NCBI GenBank assembly: GCA_902493125.1
Contig: CABUOF010000017.1
Location: forward strand, 1-34,665
Origin: an uncultured Collinsella sp.
GTDB lineage: Bacteria; Actinomycetota; Coriobacteriia; Coriobacteriales; Coriobacteriaceae
Direction: 5' to 3'
Length of the DNA: 34,665 bases
In this document: positions 24,869 to 32,372 of the stretch, piece after piece
How positions within the stretch are numbered: the stretch's first letter is position 1
How the letters are laid out: every line of letters begins with the position of its first letter
Position numbers and translations under genes: made by a program
The notes under the pieces: model-generated
Told to the model about the DNA's origin: nothing
The model's database searches: none
Seen by the model: the letters and a program-made list of their open reading frames with translations, nothing else

Positions 24869-25615
24869 CTAAACCGTGATGACGTTATCCATCGCCCGAT
24901 ACTTGGCGGGGACCTCACCTGCGGTAATAATCGTTGCGTCGCGGAAGTCCGCGAACTTGACGGGCGCCACCATGCCAAATTTACTGGCGTCCGAGATTAC
25001 GAAGCGTTTGGCCGTGTGGCGCATCGAGATACGCTTGACCTGCGCTTCCTCGATATCCGGAGTGGTGAGACCCTGCTCGGCGGCGATGCCATTGGAACCC
25101 CAAAAGCCGCAGTTGAAGTTATAGCGGTCCAGAGTTGCCAAGGCATCGGGACCGACGAGCGCCTCGGTCTCGGGCTTGAGCTCACCGCCCAGCACCACGG
25201 TGCGCATGCCGCGCAGAGCGAGGTGCTGAGCATGGAGCACAGAATCGGTCACATAGGTGACGCCCTCAAGGCGCGGAAGATGCTCGATGAGCCTAAGCGT
25301 CGTCGAACCTGAATCGATGTACACAAAGCCCTCGGGCTCCACAAGCGCCGCCGCACGGGCGCAGATGCGCTCCTTGTCATCGTTATGGAGATCACTGCGC
25401 TCGCTGATCGTCAGGTCGCGCGTCACGTGCGCACGCTCCAGACTCGTCGCGCCTCCGTGCACCTTGGCGATACGGTGTGCACGGTCGAGCGCCTGCAGGT
25501 CGCGCCGAATGGTAGACGCCGTCACGCCCAGGGCTTCAGCAAGCTCCGGCACGGTAACCGAGCCGGCCTGCTGCACCATCGTCACGATCGCGTTGAGCCT
25601 ATCTTCCGCAAGCAT
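24869..25615 (-). CDS. DeoR/GlpR-family transcriptional regulator
   Basis: A 248-aa regulator. Residues 1-57 form the DeoR helix-turn-helix (RLNAIVTMVQQAGSVTVPEL, then TASTIRRDLQAL), followed by the DeoRC sugar-phosphate sensor domain with YIDSGSTTLRL, VTDSVLHA, GGELKPETEALVG and SDASKFG. Such proteins usually repress sugar or polyol genes and release DNA on binding a phosphorylated sugar. It lies 3 bp downstream of the Gfo/Idh/MocA dehydrogenase gene, so it probably controls its own operon. The inducer is not predictable here. Confidence 0.92.
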   Translation of the reverse strand: MLAEDRLNAIVTMVQQAGSVTVPELAEALGVTASTIRRDLQALDRAHRIAKVHGGATSLERAHVTRDLTISERSDLHNDDKERICARAAALVEPEGFVYIDSGSTTLRLIEHLPRLEGVTYVTDSVLHAQHLALRGMRTVVLGGELKPETEALVGPDALATLDRYNFNCGFWGSNGIAAEQGLTTPDIEEAQVKRISMRHTAKRFVISDASKFGMVAPVKFADFRDATIITAGEVPAKYRAMDNVITV

Positions 25616-25618
25616 CGC

Positions 25619-26698
25619 TTACTCCTCCTCGGGGTACACGACTCCCCAGTCGGCGCGGAGCTTGGTCATCAGCTCCATAACATCAGAAGCATAGCCCAGA
25701 AGCTCGCGCTTCGAATCATCGCCGGCAACGGCCTTCTCCAGGTCGGCCATCTCGTAGCACAGAGCGTATGCCTCGGTGCCAGCTTGGACCTCCTCACGGT
25801 GACCGTCCGCAGTCCACACGATGGTCGCATGGTCGGCACGCGGATACTCGTTGACCTCGATATAGCACTTATCGAAGCTGATGACCGAGCGCTTGGGCTG
25901 CTTGGAGTGGAGCGTAAGGCTCACAACGCCCAGCTGCTGCTCAGCATTACGGCAGACAATGCCACCCGCGACGTCAACGCCAGTCTCGCAGGTATTGCCC
26001 AGAGACACGACCTCGGCTGGCTGGCTGGCCATAAACAGGCGCATGACGGACAGGGCATACACACCAATGTCGAGCATGGCGCCGCCGGCAAGACTGCGAT
26101 TGTAGAAGCGGTTGGTCAGGTCGCCGTACTCCTTATAGCTGCCAAAGTTGAGCTGGGCGAGGTTCATGCGGCCAAAGTCGCCCGCATCCATGCGACGGCG
26201 CAGCTCCTGATACAGCGGCATGTGGAGCACCGTGGTGGCATCCATAAGGACCACGTTGTGCTCGTCGACGATGGCACGGGCCTCGTCGAGCTCGGCAGAG
26301 TTGAGGGTAATGGCCTTTTCGCAGAGCACGTGCTTGCCAGCTGCCAGAGCGGCTCGCAGGTAGGTGATATGCGTGTTGTGCGGCGTGGTGATATAGACGG
26401 CGTCGATATCCGGATCGGCGTAGAGGTCCTCGACCGTCTCATAGACCTTCTCGATGCCATACTGCTCGGCAAAAGCTTGAGCCTTGGATAGCGTACGGTT
26501 TGCGACGCCCGCAAGCTTGCGGCCGGCAAGAGCTAGAGACTGGGCCATCTGGTTGGCGATGACGCCGCAACCGATCACAGCCCAGCGAAGCTCGGGAGCC
26601 GTAAAAATGTCGTCGGGGAACGGCCGATCCTGGACCGAGGCAAACGCCGCCTTAGCGGCTGCTTCGGCGTCGAGCGGAGCCTGTTTGGAATCTGCCAT
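25619..26698 (-). CDS. Gfo/Idh/MocA-family oxidoreductase
   Basis: A 359-aa NAD(P)-dependent dehydrogenase for sugars or cyclitols. The Rossmann motif is IGCGVIANQMA, and CEKAITLN replaces the usual EKP motif with EKA while keeping the catalytic Lys. The C-terminal alpha/beta domain follows (GGAMLDIGVYALSVM). Two ATGs are adjacent at 26,701 and 26,698; I prefer the second because AGGAGG is then 6 nt upstream instead of 3. It is first in an operon with a DeoR-type regulator. No transporter or kinase lies next to it, so the substrate stays open. Confidence 0.9.
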   Translation of the reverse strand: MADSKQAPLDAEAAAKAAFASVQDRPFPDDIFTAPELRWAVIGCGVIANQMAQSLALAGRKLAGVANRTLSKAQAFAEQYGIEKVYETVEDLYADPDIDAVYITTPHNTHITYLRAALAAGKHVLCEKAITLNSAELDEARAIVDEHNVVLMDATTVLHMPLYQELRRRMDAGDFGRMNLAQLNFGSYKEYGDLTNRFYNRSLAGGAMLDIGVYALSVMRLFMASQPAEVVSLGNTCETGVDVAGGIVCRNAEQQLGVVSLTLHSKQPKRSVISFDKCYIEVNEYPRADHATIVWTADGHREEVQAGTEAYALCYEMADLEKAVAGDDSKRELLGYASDVMELMTKLRADWGVVYPEEE

Positions 26699-26765
26699 CA
26701 TGTGCCTCCTGAGTCATCGAAGGTTCTTCATTTCTAACAGCCCTATATTCGCACAATTGCGCGCG

Positions 26766-26833
26766 TATTTGCTCGTATTTGCGTGTCTATTTGCTTTTCA
26801 GTCACTATTTAGCCATAGTTTGCACATGTTTGC
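26766..26833 (-). promoter_or_regulatory. Phased TTTGC motifs upstream of the dehydrogenase-DeoR operon
   Basis: TTTGC occurs at 26,768, 26,778, 26,790, 26,819 and 26,829; the first three lie within TATTTGC (26,766, 26,776, 26,788). Spacings of 10, 12, 29 and 10 bp put most copies on the same face of the helix. They start ~68 bp upstream of the operon. They are candidate operator half-sites for the DeoR-type regulator encoded there. No inverted arrangement was found, so confidence is low. Confidence 0.35.
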
Positions 26834-27036
26834 GCCGTTACACGCATTATCGCGCAATGATATGCGCATAAATGCGCGTGCGAAAGTCCTTGCGAAACAT
26901 AAAGGGGCGGAACAACAAAGCCCTAAAAGACAGAGCAGGCTGTATTACTCAACCCCTCTGAGAAGGCATCAGGTATCAATGAACCGCCCTGAACTACCGG
27001 TACATAGGGACCCAGCTGCCGGCACCTGAAGGGACT

Positions 27037-27136
27037 GTCCCCATGTGACGCTTTAGTGGCAAGGCTGTCCCCGTCAACTAGCCGTTTAAGAACGTCCCCA
27101 ACGACTGCTCATTTAAGTCTATCCCCAATGAGTAGG
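27037..27136. repeat. Degenerate 27-30-bp tandem repeats downstream of the ribosomal operon
   Basis: GTCCCC starts at 27,037, 27,067 and 27,094, and ATCCCC at 27,121. The third and fourth intervals are 27 bp and share a (C/A)(T/C)TTTAAG tail. The repeats are strongly diverged. They fill the end of a 503-bp gap (26,702-27,204) that otherwise holds the dehydrogenase promoter region and the ribosomal operon terminator. Confidence 0.45.
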
Positions 27137-27141
27137 GATAG

Positions 27142-27178
27142 AAAAAAGGCCCGGGTGCCGTGGGGCATCCGGGCCTTT
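27142..27178 (-). terminator. Terminator of the ribosomal protein operon
   Basis: A 15-bp stem with one mismatch (27,145-27,159 with 27,164-27,178) has a 4-nt loop. On the minus strand GGCCCGGATGCC pairs with GGCACCCGGGCC and is followed by TTTTTT. It lies 27 bp past the rplX stop, so the operon ends after rplX rather than continuing to rplE. Confidence 0.9.
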
Positions 27179-27204
27179 GCTAGCAACTTGATGTTGCGGG
27201 CAGC

Positions 27205-27510
27205 TTAGAACTTGTGGCCGCACTTCTTGCAGACGCGCAGCTTGTTCTTGCCGTCCTTCTCGTGACCGACGCGGGTAACCTTACCGCACTCGGGGCAGAC
27301 GAGATTGACGTTGGAGGCGTCGATGGGAGCCTCCTGCGAAACGATGCCGCCCTGCTGGTTGGCAGCGTTGGGCTTGACGGCCTTCTTGACGACCGAAACG
27401 CCCTCGACAACGACCTTGTTCTCGGCGGGGAGAGCACGCAGGACAACGCCCTGCTTGCCGCGATCCTTACCAGAGAGAACCTGGACCTTATCGCCCTTCT
27501 TGATATACAT
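27205..27510 (-). CDS. rplX: 50S ribosomal protein L24
   Basis: A 101-aa large-subunit assembly protein that binds 23S rRNA early. The KOW motif is at the N-terminus (KKGDKVQVLSGKDRGKQG). The C-terminus has a four-Cys zinc ribbon, CPEC and CKKC, the zinc-binding (C+) form of L24. GGGGAG lies just before the ATG. It follows rplN by 13 bp and is the last gene of the operon, directly followed by a terminator; rplE, which normally comes next, is absent. Confidence 0.97.
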   Translation of the reverse strand: MYIKKGDKVQVLSGKDRGKQGVVLRALPAENKVVVEGVSVVKKAVKPNAANQQGGIVSQEAPIDASNVNLVCPECGKVTRVGHEKDGKNKLRVCKKCGHKF

Positions 27511-27523
27511 ATATCTCCCCTAA

Positions 27524-27892
27524 CTACAGGGTCTCGGGAGCGAGCGAGACGATCTTCATGTACTTCTTGTCACGAAGCTCGCGAGCGACGGGCCCGAAGA
27601 TACGGGTGCCGACGGGCGAACCATCGTTGTTGATGACAACGCAGGCGTTCTCATCAAAGCGAATGTAGGAGCCATCCTTGCGGCGGATCTCCTTAACGGT
27701 GCGAACGACGACGCAACGGACAACGTCCTTCTTCTTGACGTTGGCGCCAGGGGTAGCCTCCTGGACAGCACCGATGAACACATCGCCGATGCCTGCATAA
27801 CGACGCTTGGAACCGCCAAGCACCTTGATGCAGCGAATCTTGCGAGCGCCGGAGTTGTCGGCGACGTTCAGCATGGTTTGCATCTGAATCAT
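27524..27892 (-). CDS. rplN: 50S ribosomal protein L14
   Basis: A 122-aa large-subunit protein at the subunit interface. The whole sequence is typical: MIQMQTMLNVADNSGARKIR at the start and IFGPVARELRDKKYMKIVSL at the end. GGAGG lies 10 nt before the ATG. It is separated from rpsQ by a structured 118-bp gap, the place where the E. coli spc operon promoter lies. Confidence 0.98.
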   Translation of the reverse strand: MIQMQTMLNVADNSGARKIRCIKVLGGSKRRYAGIGDVFIGAVQEATPGANVKKKDVVRCVVVRTVKEIRRKDGSYIRFDENACVVINNDGSPVGTRIFGPVARELRDKKYMKIVSLAPETL

Positions 27893-27917
27893 GGTAGATG
27901 TTCCTCCGAACTAAGAA

Positions 27918-27983
27918 CCGAAGAGAGGTGCGCAGCCTTTATACGGCCCGTGGTATGCAAGCCAGGCATACGCACATCTTCGG
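27918..27983 (-). promoter_or_regulatory. Nested inverted repeats in the rpsQ-rplN interval (candidate leader RNA)
   Basis: CCGAAGA (27,918-27,924) pairs with TCTTCGG (27,977-27,983), GTGCG (27,928-27,932) with CGCAC (27,971-27,975), and inside them GTATGC (27,953-27,958) with GCATAC (27,966-27,971), the last two sharing one base. The 118-bp gap (27,893-28,010) stands out because other gaps nearby are 0-16 bp. It may be a ribosomal-protein leader or a promoter region for rplN-rplX. Confidence 0.55.
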
Positions 27984-28010
27984 AAACGTACAAGTCGTAA
28001 GAGCGACTGC

Positions 28011-28271
28011 TTATTTAGCGCGCTCGACGACCTCGATGAGGCGCCAACGCTTCATCTTGGACATAGGACGGGTCTCCATAACGCGGACGGTATCGCCCAC
28101 GCCAGCCGTGCACTCCTCGTCGTGAGCGTGCAGCTTCTTGGAGCTGGTCATCATCTTGCCGTACTTGGGGTGACGCTTGCGCTCGGTGATGGTGACGACA
28201 ATGGTCTTGGCACCGGAGACGGAGGTAACGACACCCGTACGGACCTTACGCGAGTTACGCGAATCAGTCAT
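28011..28271 (-). CDS. rpsQ: 30S ribosomal protein S17
   Basis: An 86-aa small-subunit protein that binds the 5' domain of 16S rRNA. KTIVVTITERKRHPKYGK and GDTVRVMETRPMSKMKRWRL are the diagnostic stretches. It lies 16 bp after rpmC. The start is ATG, MTDSRNSRKVRTGVV. Confidence 0.97.
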   Translation of the reverse strand: MTDSRNSRKVRTGVVTSVSGAKTIVVTITERKRHPKYGKMMTSSKKLHAHDEECTAGVGDTVRVMETRPMSKMKRWRLIEVVERAK

Positions 28272-28287
28272 GTTCTCTCCTTAGGTC

Positions 28288-28503
28288 CTACTCGGCGACA
28301 GCGGACTTCTCCGCTGCGATCTCGCGGGCGCGCTGCTCCGTGAGGACGCGAGCGATGTCCTTCTTCACGGTGTTGACGCGAGCGGTGTTGTCCAGCTGGC
28401 TGGTGGCCATCTGGAAACGAAGGTTAAAGAGCTCGGCGCGCATTTCCTTCAGCTTCTCAACGAGCTGAGCGTCCGAGAGCTCACGAATCTCTGCGGGCTT
28501 CAT
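28288..28503 (-). CDS. rpmC: 50S ribosomal protein L29
   Basis: A 71-aa large-subunit protein near the exit tunnel. MKPAEIRELSDAQLVEKLKE, LFNLRFQMATSQLDN and DIARVLTEQR are typical. Its ATG overlaps the rplP stop by one base (TAATG), which indicates translational coupling. Confidence 0.97.
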   Translation of the reverse strand: MKPAEIRELSDAQLVEKLKEMRAELFNLRFQMATSQLDNTARVNTVKKDIARVLTEQRAREIAAEKSAVAE

Positions 28504-29006
28504 TAGTTCTCCTCCTTGGCGGCGGCGGCGTCCTCAGCAGCCCACTTGGCCTCGAGAGCGGCCTCCTCAGCCATCTCCTTCTCGATGCGCTGCTCAGCGT
28601 TCTTAGCAGCAACAATCTTGGTCTTGATGGGAAGCTTGTGCTGTGCAAGACGCAGAGCCTCGCGAGCGACCTCCTCGGGCACGCCCTTGACCTCGAACAT
28701 GATGCGGCCGGGCTTGACGACGGCCACCCACTCCTCGGGGTTACCCTTACCAGAACCCATGCGAGTCTCAGCAGGCTTCTTGGTGATGGGCTTATCGGGG
28801 AAGATCGTGATGTAGACACGACCGCCACGCTTCATGTAGCGGGTCATGGCAATACGAGCGGCCTCGATCTGACGGTTGGTGATCCAATGGGCCTCGAGAG
28901 CCTGGATACCAAACTCGCCGAAATGCAGCTCAGTATTACCCTTGGCCTGGCCCTTCATGGAGCCACGCTGCACCTTGCGGTGAAGAATACGCTTAGGGGC
29001 AAGCAC
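28503..29006 (-). CDS. rplP: 50S ribosomal protein L16 with extended C-terminus
   Basis: A 167-aa protein that organises the A site and binds 5S/23S rRNA. MLAPKRILHRKVQRG, RYMKRGGRVYITIFPDKP and RMGSGKGNPEEWVAVVKPGR are canonical. Most L16 proteins have 136-145 residues; here about 25 extra residues rich in Ala and Glu form a C-terminal tail (AEEAALEAKWAAEDAAAAKEE). The start is GTG, overlapping the rpsC stop by one base (TAGTG). Confidence 0.97.
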   Translation of the reverse strand: MLAPKRILHRKVQRGSMKGQAKGNTELHFGEFGIQALEAHWITNRQIEAARIAMTRYMKRGGRVYITIFPDKPITKKPAETRMGSGKGNPEEWVAVVKPGRIMFEVKGVPEEVAREALRLAQHKLPIKTKIVAAKNAEQRIEKEMAEEAALEAKWAAEDAAAAKEEN

Positions 29007-29716
29007 TACTGACCCCTCCTCTCGGAGTTACGACGACGAGGACGGGAAGAGCCCTCGAGTGCAGGGTTGGGAACAGGCTGGCCCGGGAGCTTCTCGCCCA
29101 GGTAGATCCAGACCTTCACGCCGCAAGCGCCCATGGTGGTGCTGGCGACAGCCGTGCCGTAGTCGATCTTGGCACGGAGGGTGTGCAGAGGCACGCGACC
29201 CTCGCGGTACCACTCACGACGGCCCATCTCGGCACCGCCGAGACGACCGGAGCACTGGATACGGATGCCCTTAGCGCCGGCCTTGCGGGCGGACTGGACA
29301 GCCTTGCGCATAGCGCGACGGAAGGCAACGCGGCCCTCGAGCTGCTCGGCGATAGACTGAGCAACGAGGTTGGCGTCGAGCTCGGGGCGCTTGATCTCGA
29401 CAACGTCGACGGAGAGCTGGCCCTTGGAGACGCCAGCGACCTTCTCGAGCTCGGTGCGGAGGGTATCAATCTCGGCACCCTTCTTACCGATGACAACGCC
29501 GGGGCGAGCGGTGAGGATGATGACCTTCACCTTGTCGCCAGCGCGCTCGATCTCGACGCGGGAGACAGCTGCGCGGGAAAGACGCTTCTCGAGGTACTTG
29601 CGGATCTCGAGATCGTTACCGAGGGTCTTAGCGTAATCCTTCTCTGCGAACCAGCGGGAGCGCCAGTTCTCGGTGATGCCAAGACGGAAGCCGGTGGGGT
29701 AGACTTTCTGACCCAT
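29006..29716 (-). CDS. rpsC: 30S ribosomal protein S3
   Basis: A 236-aa small-subunit protein at the mRNA entry site with two KH-type regions. MGQKVYPTGFRLGI, RPGVVIGKKGAEIDTLR and SGRLGGAEMGRREWYREGRV are typical. The C-terminus is short and Arg-rich. It lies 6 bp after rplV and overlaps rplP by one base. Confidence 0.98.
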   Translation of the reverse strand: MGQKVYPTGFRLGITENWRSRWFAEKDYAKTLGNDLEIRKYLEKRLSRAAVSRVEIERAGDKVKVIILTARPGVVIGKKGAEIDTLRTELEKVAGVSKGQLSVDVVEIKRPELDANLVAQSIAEQLEGRVAFRRAMRKAVQSARKAGAKGIRIQCSGRLGGAEMGRREWYREGRVPLHTLRAKIDYGTAVASTTMGACGVKVWIYLGEKLPGQPVPNPALEGSSRPRRRNSERRGQ

Positions 29717-29722
29717 ACAGCT

Positions 29723-30094
29723 TTACGCCTCCTTTCGAGGAGCAACGACGACGGTGATGTGGGAAGTACGCTTCAGAATGCGAGAAGCGGAACCCTTGGC
29801 GCGGGGACGGATGCGCTTAAGCGTCGGACCCTCGTCAACATAGGCAGCGGCGACAACCAGGTTGTCGGCACGCAGACCGTTGTTGTTCTCGGCGTTCGCA
29901 ACGGCGGAACGGAGAACCTTCTCGACATCCACGGCGACGGCGCGGTCGCAGAAGTGGAGGATGTCGAAGGCCTGAGCGACAGGCTTGCGGCGGATCAGAT
30001 CGACCACCAGGCGGGCCTTGCTGGGGGAAACACGCACGTACTTAGCGACGGCGCGAACCTCGGTGGCCTCAGTTTCAATAGACTTAGTTGCCAT
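29723..30094 (-). CDS. rplV: 50S ribosomal protein L22
   Basis: A 123-aa large-subunit protein whose loop lines the exit tunnel. AKYVRVSPSKARLVVDLIRR, SAVANAENNNGL and the loop KRIRPRAKGSASRILKRTSH are typical. It lies 14 bp after rpsS and 6 bp before rpsC. Confidence 0.98.
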   Translation of the reverse strand: MATKSIETEATEVRAVAKYVRVSPSKARLVVDLIRRKPVAQAFDILHFCDRAVAVDVEKVLRSAVANAENNNGLRADNLVVAAAYVDEGPTLKRIRPRAKGSASRILKRTSHITVVVAPRKEA

Positions 30095-30108
30095 TTACGG
30101 TTAACCCC

Positions 30109-30369
30109 CTATTTGGCCTTGTGGCCACGGAACGTACGAGTCGGCGCGAACTCGCCGAGCTTGTGACCAACCATGGACTCGGTAACATACACGGGCACAT
30201 GCTTGCGGCCGTCGTGGACGGCGATGGTGTGACCAACCATCTCGGGGAAGATGGTGGACGCGCGGGACCAGGTCTTCACGACGTCCTTCTTGCCAGCCTC
30301 GTTCATCGCGGTGATACGCGAGAGAAGGCGAGTCTCCACGAACGGGCCCTTTTTGAGACTTCTGCTCAT
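30109..30369 (-). CDS. rpsS: 30S ribosomal protein S19
   Basis: An 86-aa small-subunit head protein. MSRSLKKGPFVETRLLSRI and PEMVGHTIAVHDGRKHVPVY are diagnostic. An open frame in another reading phase covers it and is not a gene. It is 32 bp after rplB. Confidence 0.98.
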   Translation of the reverse strand: MSRSLKKGPFVETRLLSRITAMNEAGKKDVVKTWSRASTIFPEMVGHTIAVHDGRKHVPVYVTESMVGHKLGEFAPTRTFRGHKAK

Positions 30370-30401
30370 AAGTGCTTTCTCCTAAAACTCGGTATCCGAA
30401 A

Positions 30402-31232
30402 TTACTTCTTACGGCGACGAATGATGTGCTGGTTCGAGACCTTCTTCTTCTTGCGCGTACGAAGGCCCTTCGTCGGCTTACCCCAGGGGGTAACAGAGGG
30501 ACGACCAGAGGTGTGGTTCTTGCCCTCGCCACCGCCGTGCGGGTGGTCGACAGGGTTCATGACGGTACCGCGGACGGTCGGGCGCACGTTCATGTGACGC
30601 TTACGGCCGGCCTTGCCGATGACGATGTTGGAGTGATCGGCGTTGCCGACCTCACCGACGGTGGCGCGGCAGGTAACGAGGATGCGGCGCATCTCGGAGG
30701 AAGGCATACGAACGATAGCGTACTTGCCCTCCTTACCCATCAGCTGGCAGGAGTTACCGGCGGAACGGGCGATAGCAGCGCCCTTGCCCGGCTGGAACTC
30801 GACGGCGTGGATGAGCGTACCGACGGGGATGTCGGCGAGGGGCAGAGCGTTGCCCGGCTTGATGTCGGCGTCAGAACCGGACATGATGGTCTGACCGACC
30901 TCGAGGCCCTTGGGGGCCAGGATGTAGCGCTTCTCACCGTCAGCGTAGTGCAGCAGAGCGATGCGAGCAGAACGGTTCGGATCGTACTCGATCGTGGCAA
31001 CCTTGGCGGGCACGCCGTCCTTGTTGCGCTTGAAGTCGATCACGCGGTAACGACGCTTCACGCCGCCGCCCTGGTGGCGGGTGGTGATGCGGCCGTTGTT
31101 GTTACGACCGGCCTTCTTGGGCAGGGGCTCGAGAAGAGACTTCTCGGGCTTGGTGCAGGTGATCTCGGAGAAGTCGGAGATCGTCTGCCAACGCCTACCA
31201 GCGGAGGTCGGCTTAAGGTGCTTTACAGCCAT
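30402..31232 (-). CDS. rplB: 50S ribosomal protein L2
   Basis: A 276-aa core protein needed for peptidyl transfer and subunit joining. MAVKHLKPTSAGRRWQTISD starts it, and the conserved HPHGGGEGKNHTSGRPSVTP includes the functionally important His. The open frame extends 25 codons upstream, but the ATG at 31,232 has AAAGGG 7 nt before it and gives the standard length. It follows rplW after a structured 179-bp gap. Confidence 0.98.
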   Translation of the reverse strand: MAVKHLKPTSAGRRWQTISDFSEITCTKPEKSLLEPLPKKAGRNNNGRITTRHQGGGVKRRYRVIDFKRNKDGVPAKVATIEYDPNRSARIALLHYADGEKRYILAPKGLEVGQTIMSGSDADIKPGNALPLADIPVGTLIHAVEFQPGKGAAIARSAGNSCQLMGKEGKYAIVRMPSSEMRRILVTCRATVGEVGNADHSNIVIGKAGRKRHMNVRPTVRGTVMNPVDHPHGGGEGKNHTSGRPSVTPWGKPTKGLRTRKKKKVSNQHIIRRRKK

Positions 31233-31262
31233 TACAATCCCTTTCAATAGGAATCCGTTAGC

Positions 31263-31393
31263 CATCGCAGACAGGGATTCGAGGTTCTGCCTCGGGTGCG
31301 ATGACACCGGACGTATACACGGTTCCGGGCGTGTCCATTTTATACGCCCAAAACCTTGAGCTCTCGCCTCCCCTATTTGGGAGGCATGAGCTC
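31263..31393 (-). promoter_or_regulatory. Structured 179-bp rplW-rplB interval (candidate regulatory RNA)
   Basis: In minus-strand order there is a 13-bp stem GAGCTC/GCCTCCC with its partners (31,358-31,393, 2x2 internal loop, 6-nt terminal loop), then GGGCGT/ACGCCC (31,327-31,349), then a nested hairpin CATCGCA/TGCGATG around CGAGG-TTCTG-CCTCG (31,263-31,303). The middle stem shares bases with an alternative hairpin in the duplicated 26-bp module, so the two exclude each other. The first stem is followed by GGTTTTGGG, a weak T-run. The interval could attenuate transcription or control rplB translation. Confidence 0.6.
31313..31338 (-). repeat. 26-bp module, copy in the rplW-rplB interval
   Basis: This copy matches 33,178-33,203 at 23 of 26 positions, starting GTATACACGG on the plus strand. 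Read on the minus strand, ACACG pairs with CGTGT around an 8-nt CCCG-containing loop. It also starts a 26-codon open frame, MDTPGTVYTSG and so on (31,258-31,338), which lacks a clear ribosome-binding site. Confidence 0.75.
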
Positions 31394-31411
31394 ACTCAAC
31401 AGCAGCGAGTC

Positions 31412-31699
31412 TTAGGCCTGGTTGCCAAAGACCTCGATGGTGTCGCCCTCGGCCAACGTGACGATGGCCTTCTTCCAAGAACGGGTCTTGCCGGCGACAT
31501 AGCGCACGCGCTTGGTCTTGGGCTTGACCGTCAGGGTGTTCACGCGAACGACCTTGACGCCGAAAATCTCCTCGACAGCGTCCTTGATCTGATACTTGTT
31601 AGCATCCTTGGCGACCTCGAACGTGTACTTGTTCAGCTCCATTCCGGAGAAGGAACGCTCGGACACGATCGGACGGATGATGATCTCGTGGGCGGTCAT
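31412..31699 (-). CDS. rplW: 50S ribosomal protein L23
   Basis: A 95-aa large-subunit protein at the tunnel exit that docks trigger factor and SRP. MTAHEIIIRPIVSERSFSGM, YTFEVAKDANKYQIKDAVEE and IFGVKV are diagnostic. The ATG directly follows the rplD stop (TAAATG) without a gap. It is followed by the structured 179-bp interval before rplB. Confidence 0.98.
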   Translation of the reverse strand: MTAHEIIIRPIVSERSFSGMELNKYTFEVAKDANKYQIKDAVEEIFGVKVVRVNTLTVKPKTKRVRYVAGKTRSWKKAIVTLAEGDTIEVFGNQA

Positions 31700-32326
31700 T
31701 TATGCAAGCACCTCCCCGAAGTGAGCGGCGATGTCGGCGGGCATCAGCACGGCGTTGTTGTTGACGAGATCGTAGGTGTTGGCCTCGTCGGCAGTAATGA
31801 TGAACGTCTTGGGAATGTTGCGGAACGACAGGTAGGCGTTGACGTCCTCATCGCGAACGATGATGGTCAGACGCTTGCCCTCAAGGCCGAGAGCCTTGAG
31901 CATGGCGACGGCAGCCTTGGTGGAAGGCTTCTCGAAGCCGTAGTCGTCAACGAGCACGAGCTCGCCATCGGCCAGCTTGGCGGACAGCGCGGAGCGCATA
32001 GCCAGCTTGACCTCCTTGTTGTTCATACGCTTAGCGTAGGAACGGGGCTTGGGGGCGAAGACAACGCCACCGTGACGCCACTGGGCAGCACGGATGGAAC
32101 CCTGGCGGGCACGGCCGGTGCCCTTCTGACGCCAAGGCTTCTTGCCGCCACCGGAAACCTCAGAGCGGCCCTTAGCGGACTGGGTGCCCTGACGCCAAGA
32201 GGCCATCTGGCACTTGACGATGTGGTGCATAACGTGGATGTTCGGCTCGATGCCGTACACCTCAGCGGCGAGCTCGGCCTCGGCGACCTTCTTGCCCTCG
32301 CTGTTCTTTACTTCAAACTTTGCCAT
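31700..32326 (-). CDS. rplD: 50S ribosomal protein L4
   Basis: A 208-aa large-subunit protein; in E. coli L4 also represses its own operon by binding the S10 leader. The tunnel-loop sequence KKPWRQKGTGRARQGSIRAA and the C-terminal Rossmann-like part are typical. It is 46 bp after rplC and abuts rplW. Whether it binds the structured leaders of this operon is a natural but untested question. Confidence 0.98.
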   Translation of the reverse strand: MAKFEVKNSEGKKVAEAELAAEVYGIEPNIHVMHHIVKCQMASWRQGTQSAKGRSEVSGGGKKPWRQKGTGRARQGSIRAAQWRHGGVVFAPKPRSYAKRMNNKEVKLAMRSALSAKLADGELVLVDDYGFEKPSTKAAVAMLKALGLEGKRLTIIVRDEDVNAYLSFRNIPKTFIITADEANTYDLVNNNAVLMPADIAAHFGEVLA

Positions 32327-32372
32327 TTAAGTGTTCTCCTTGGTATGACGCTGGGCTAAATGGGCTGGGCCC

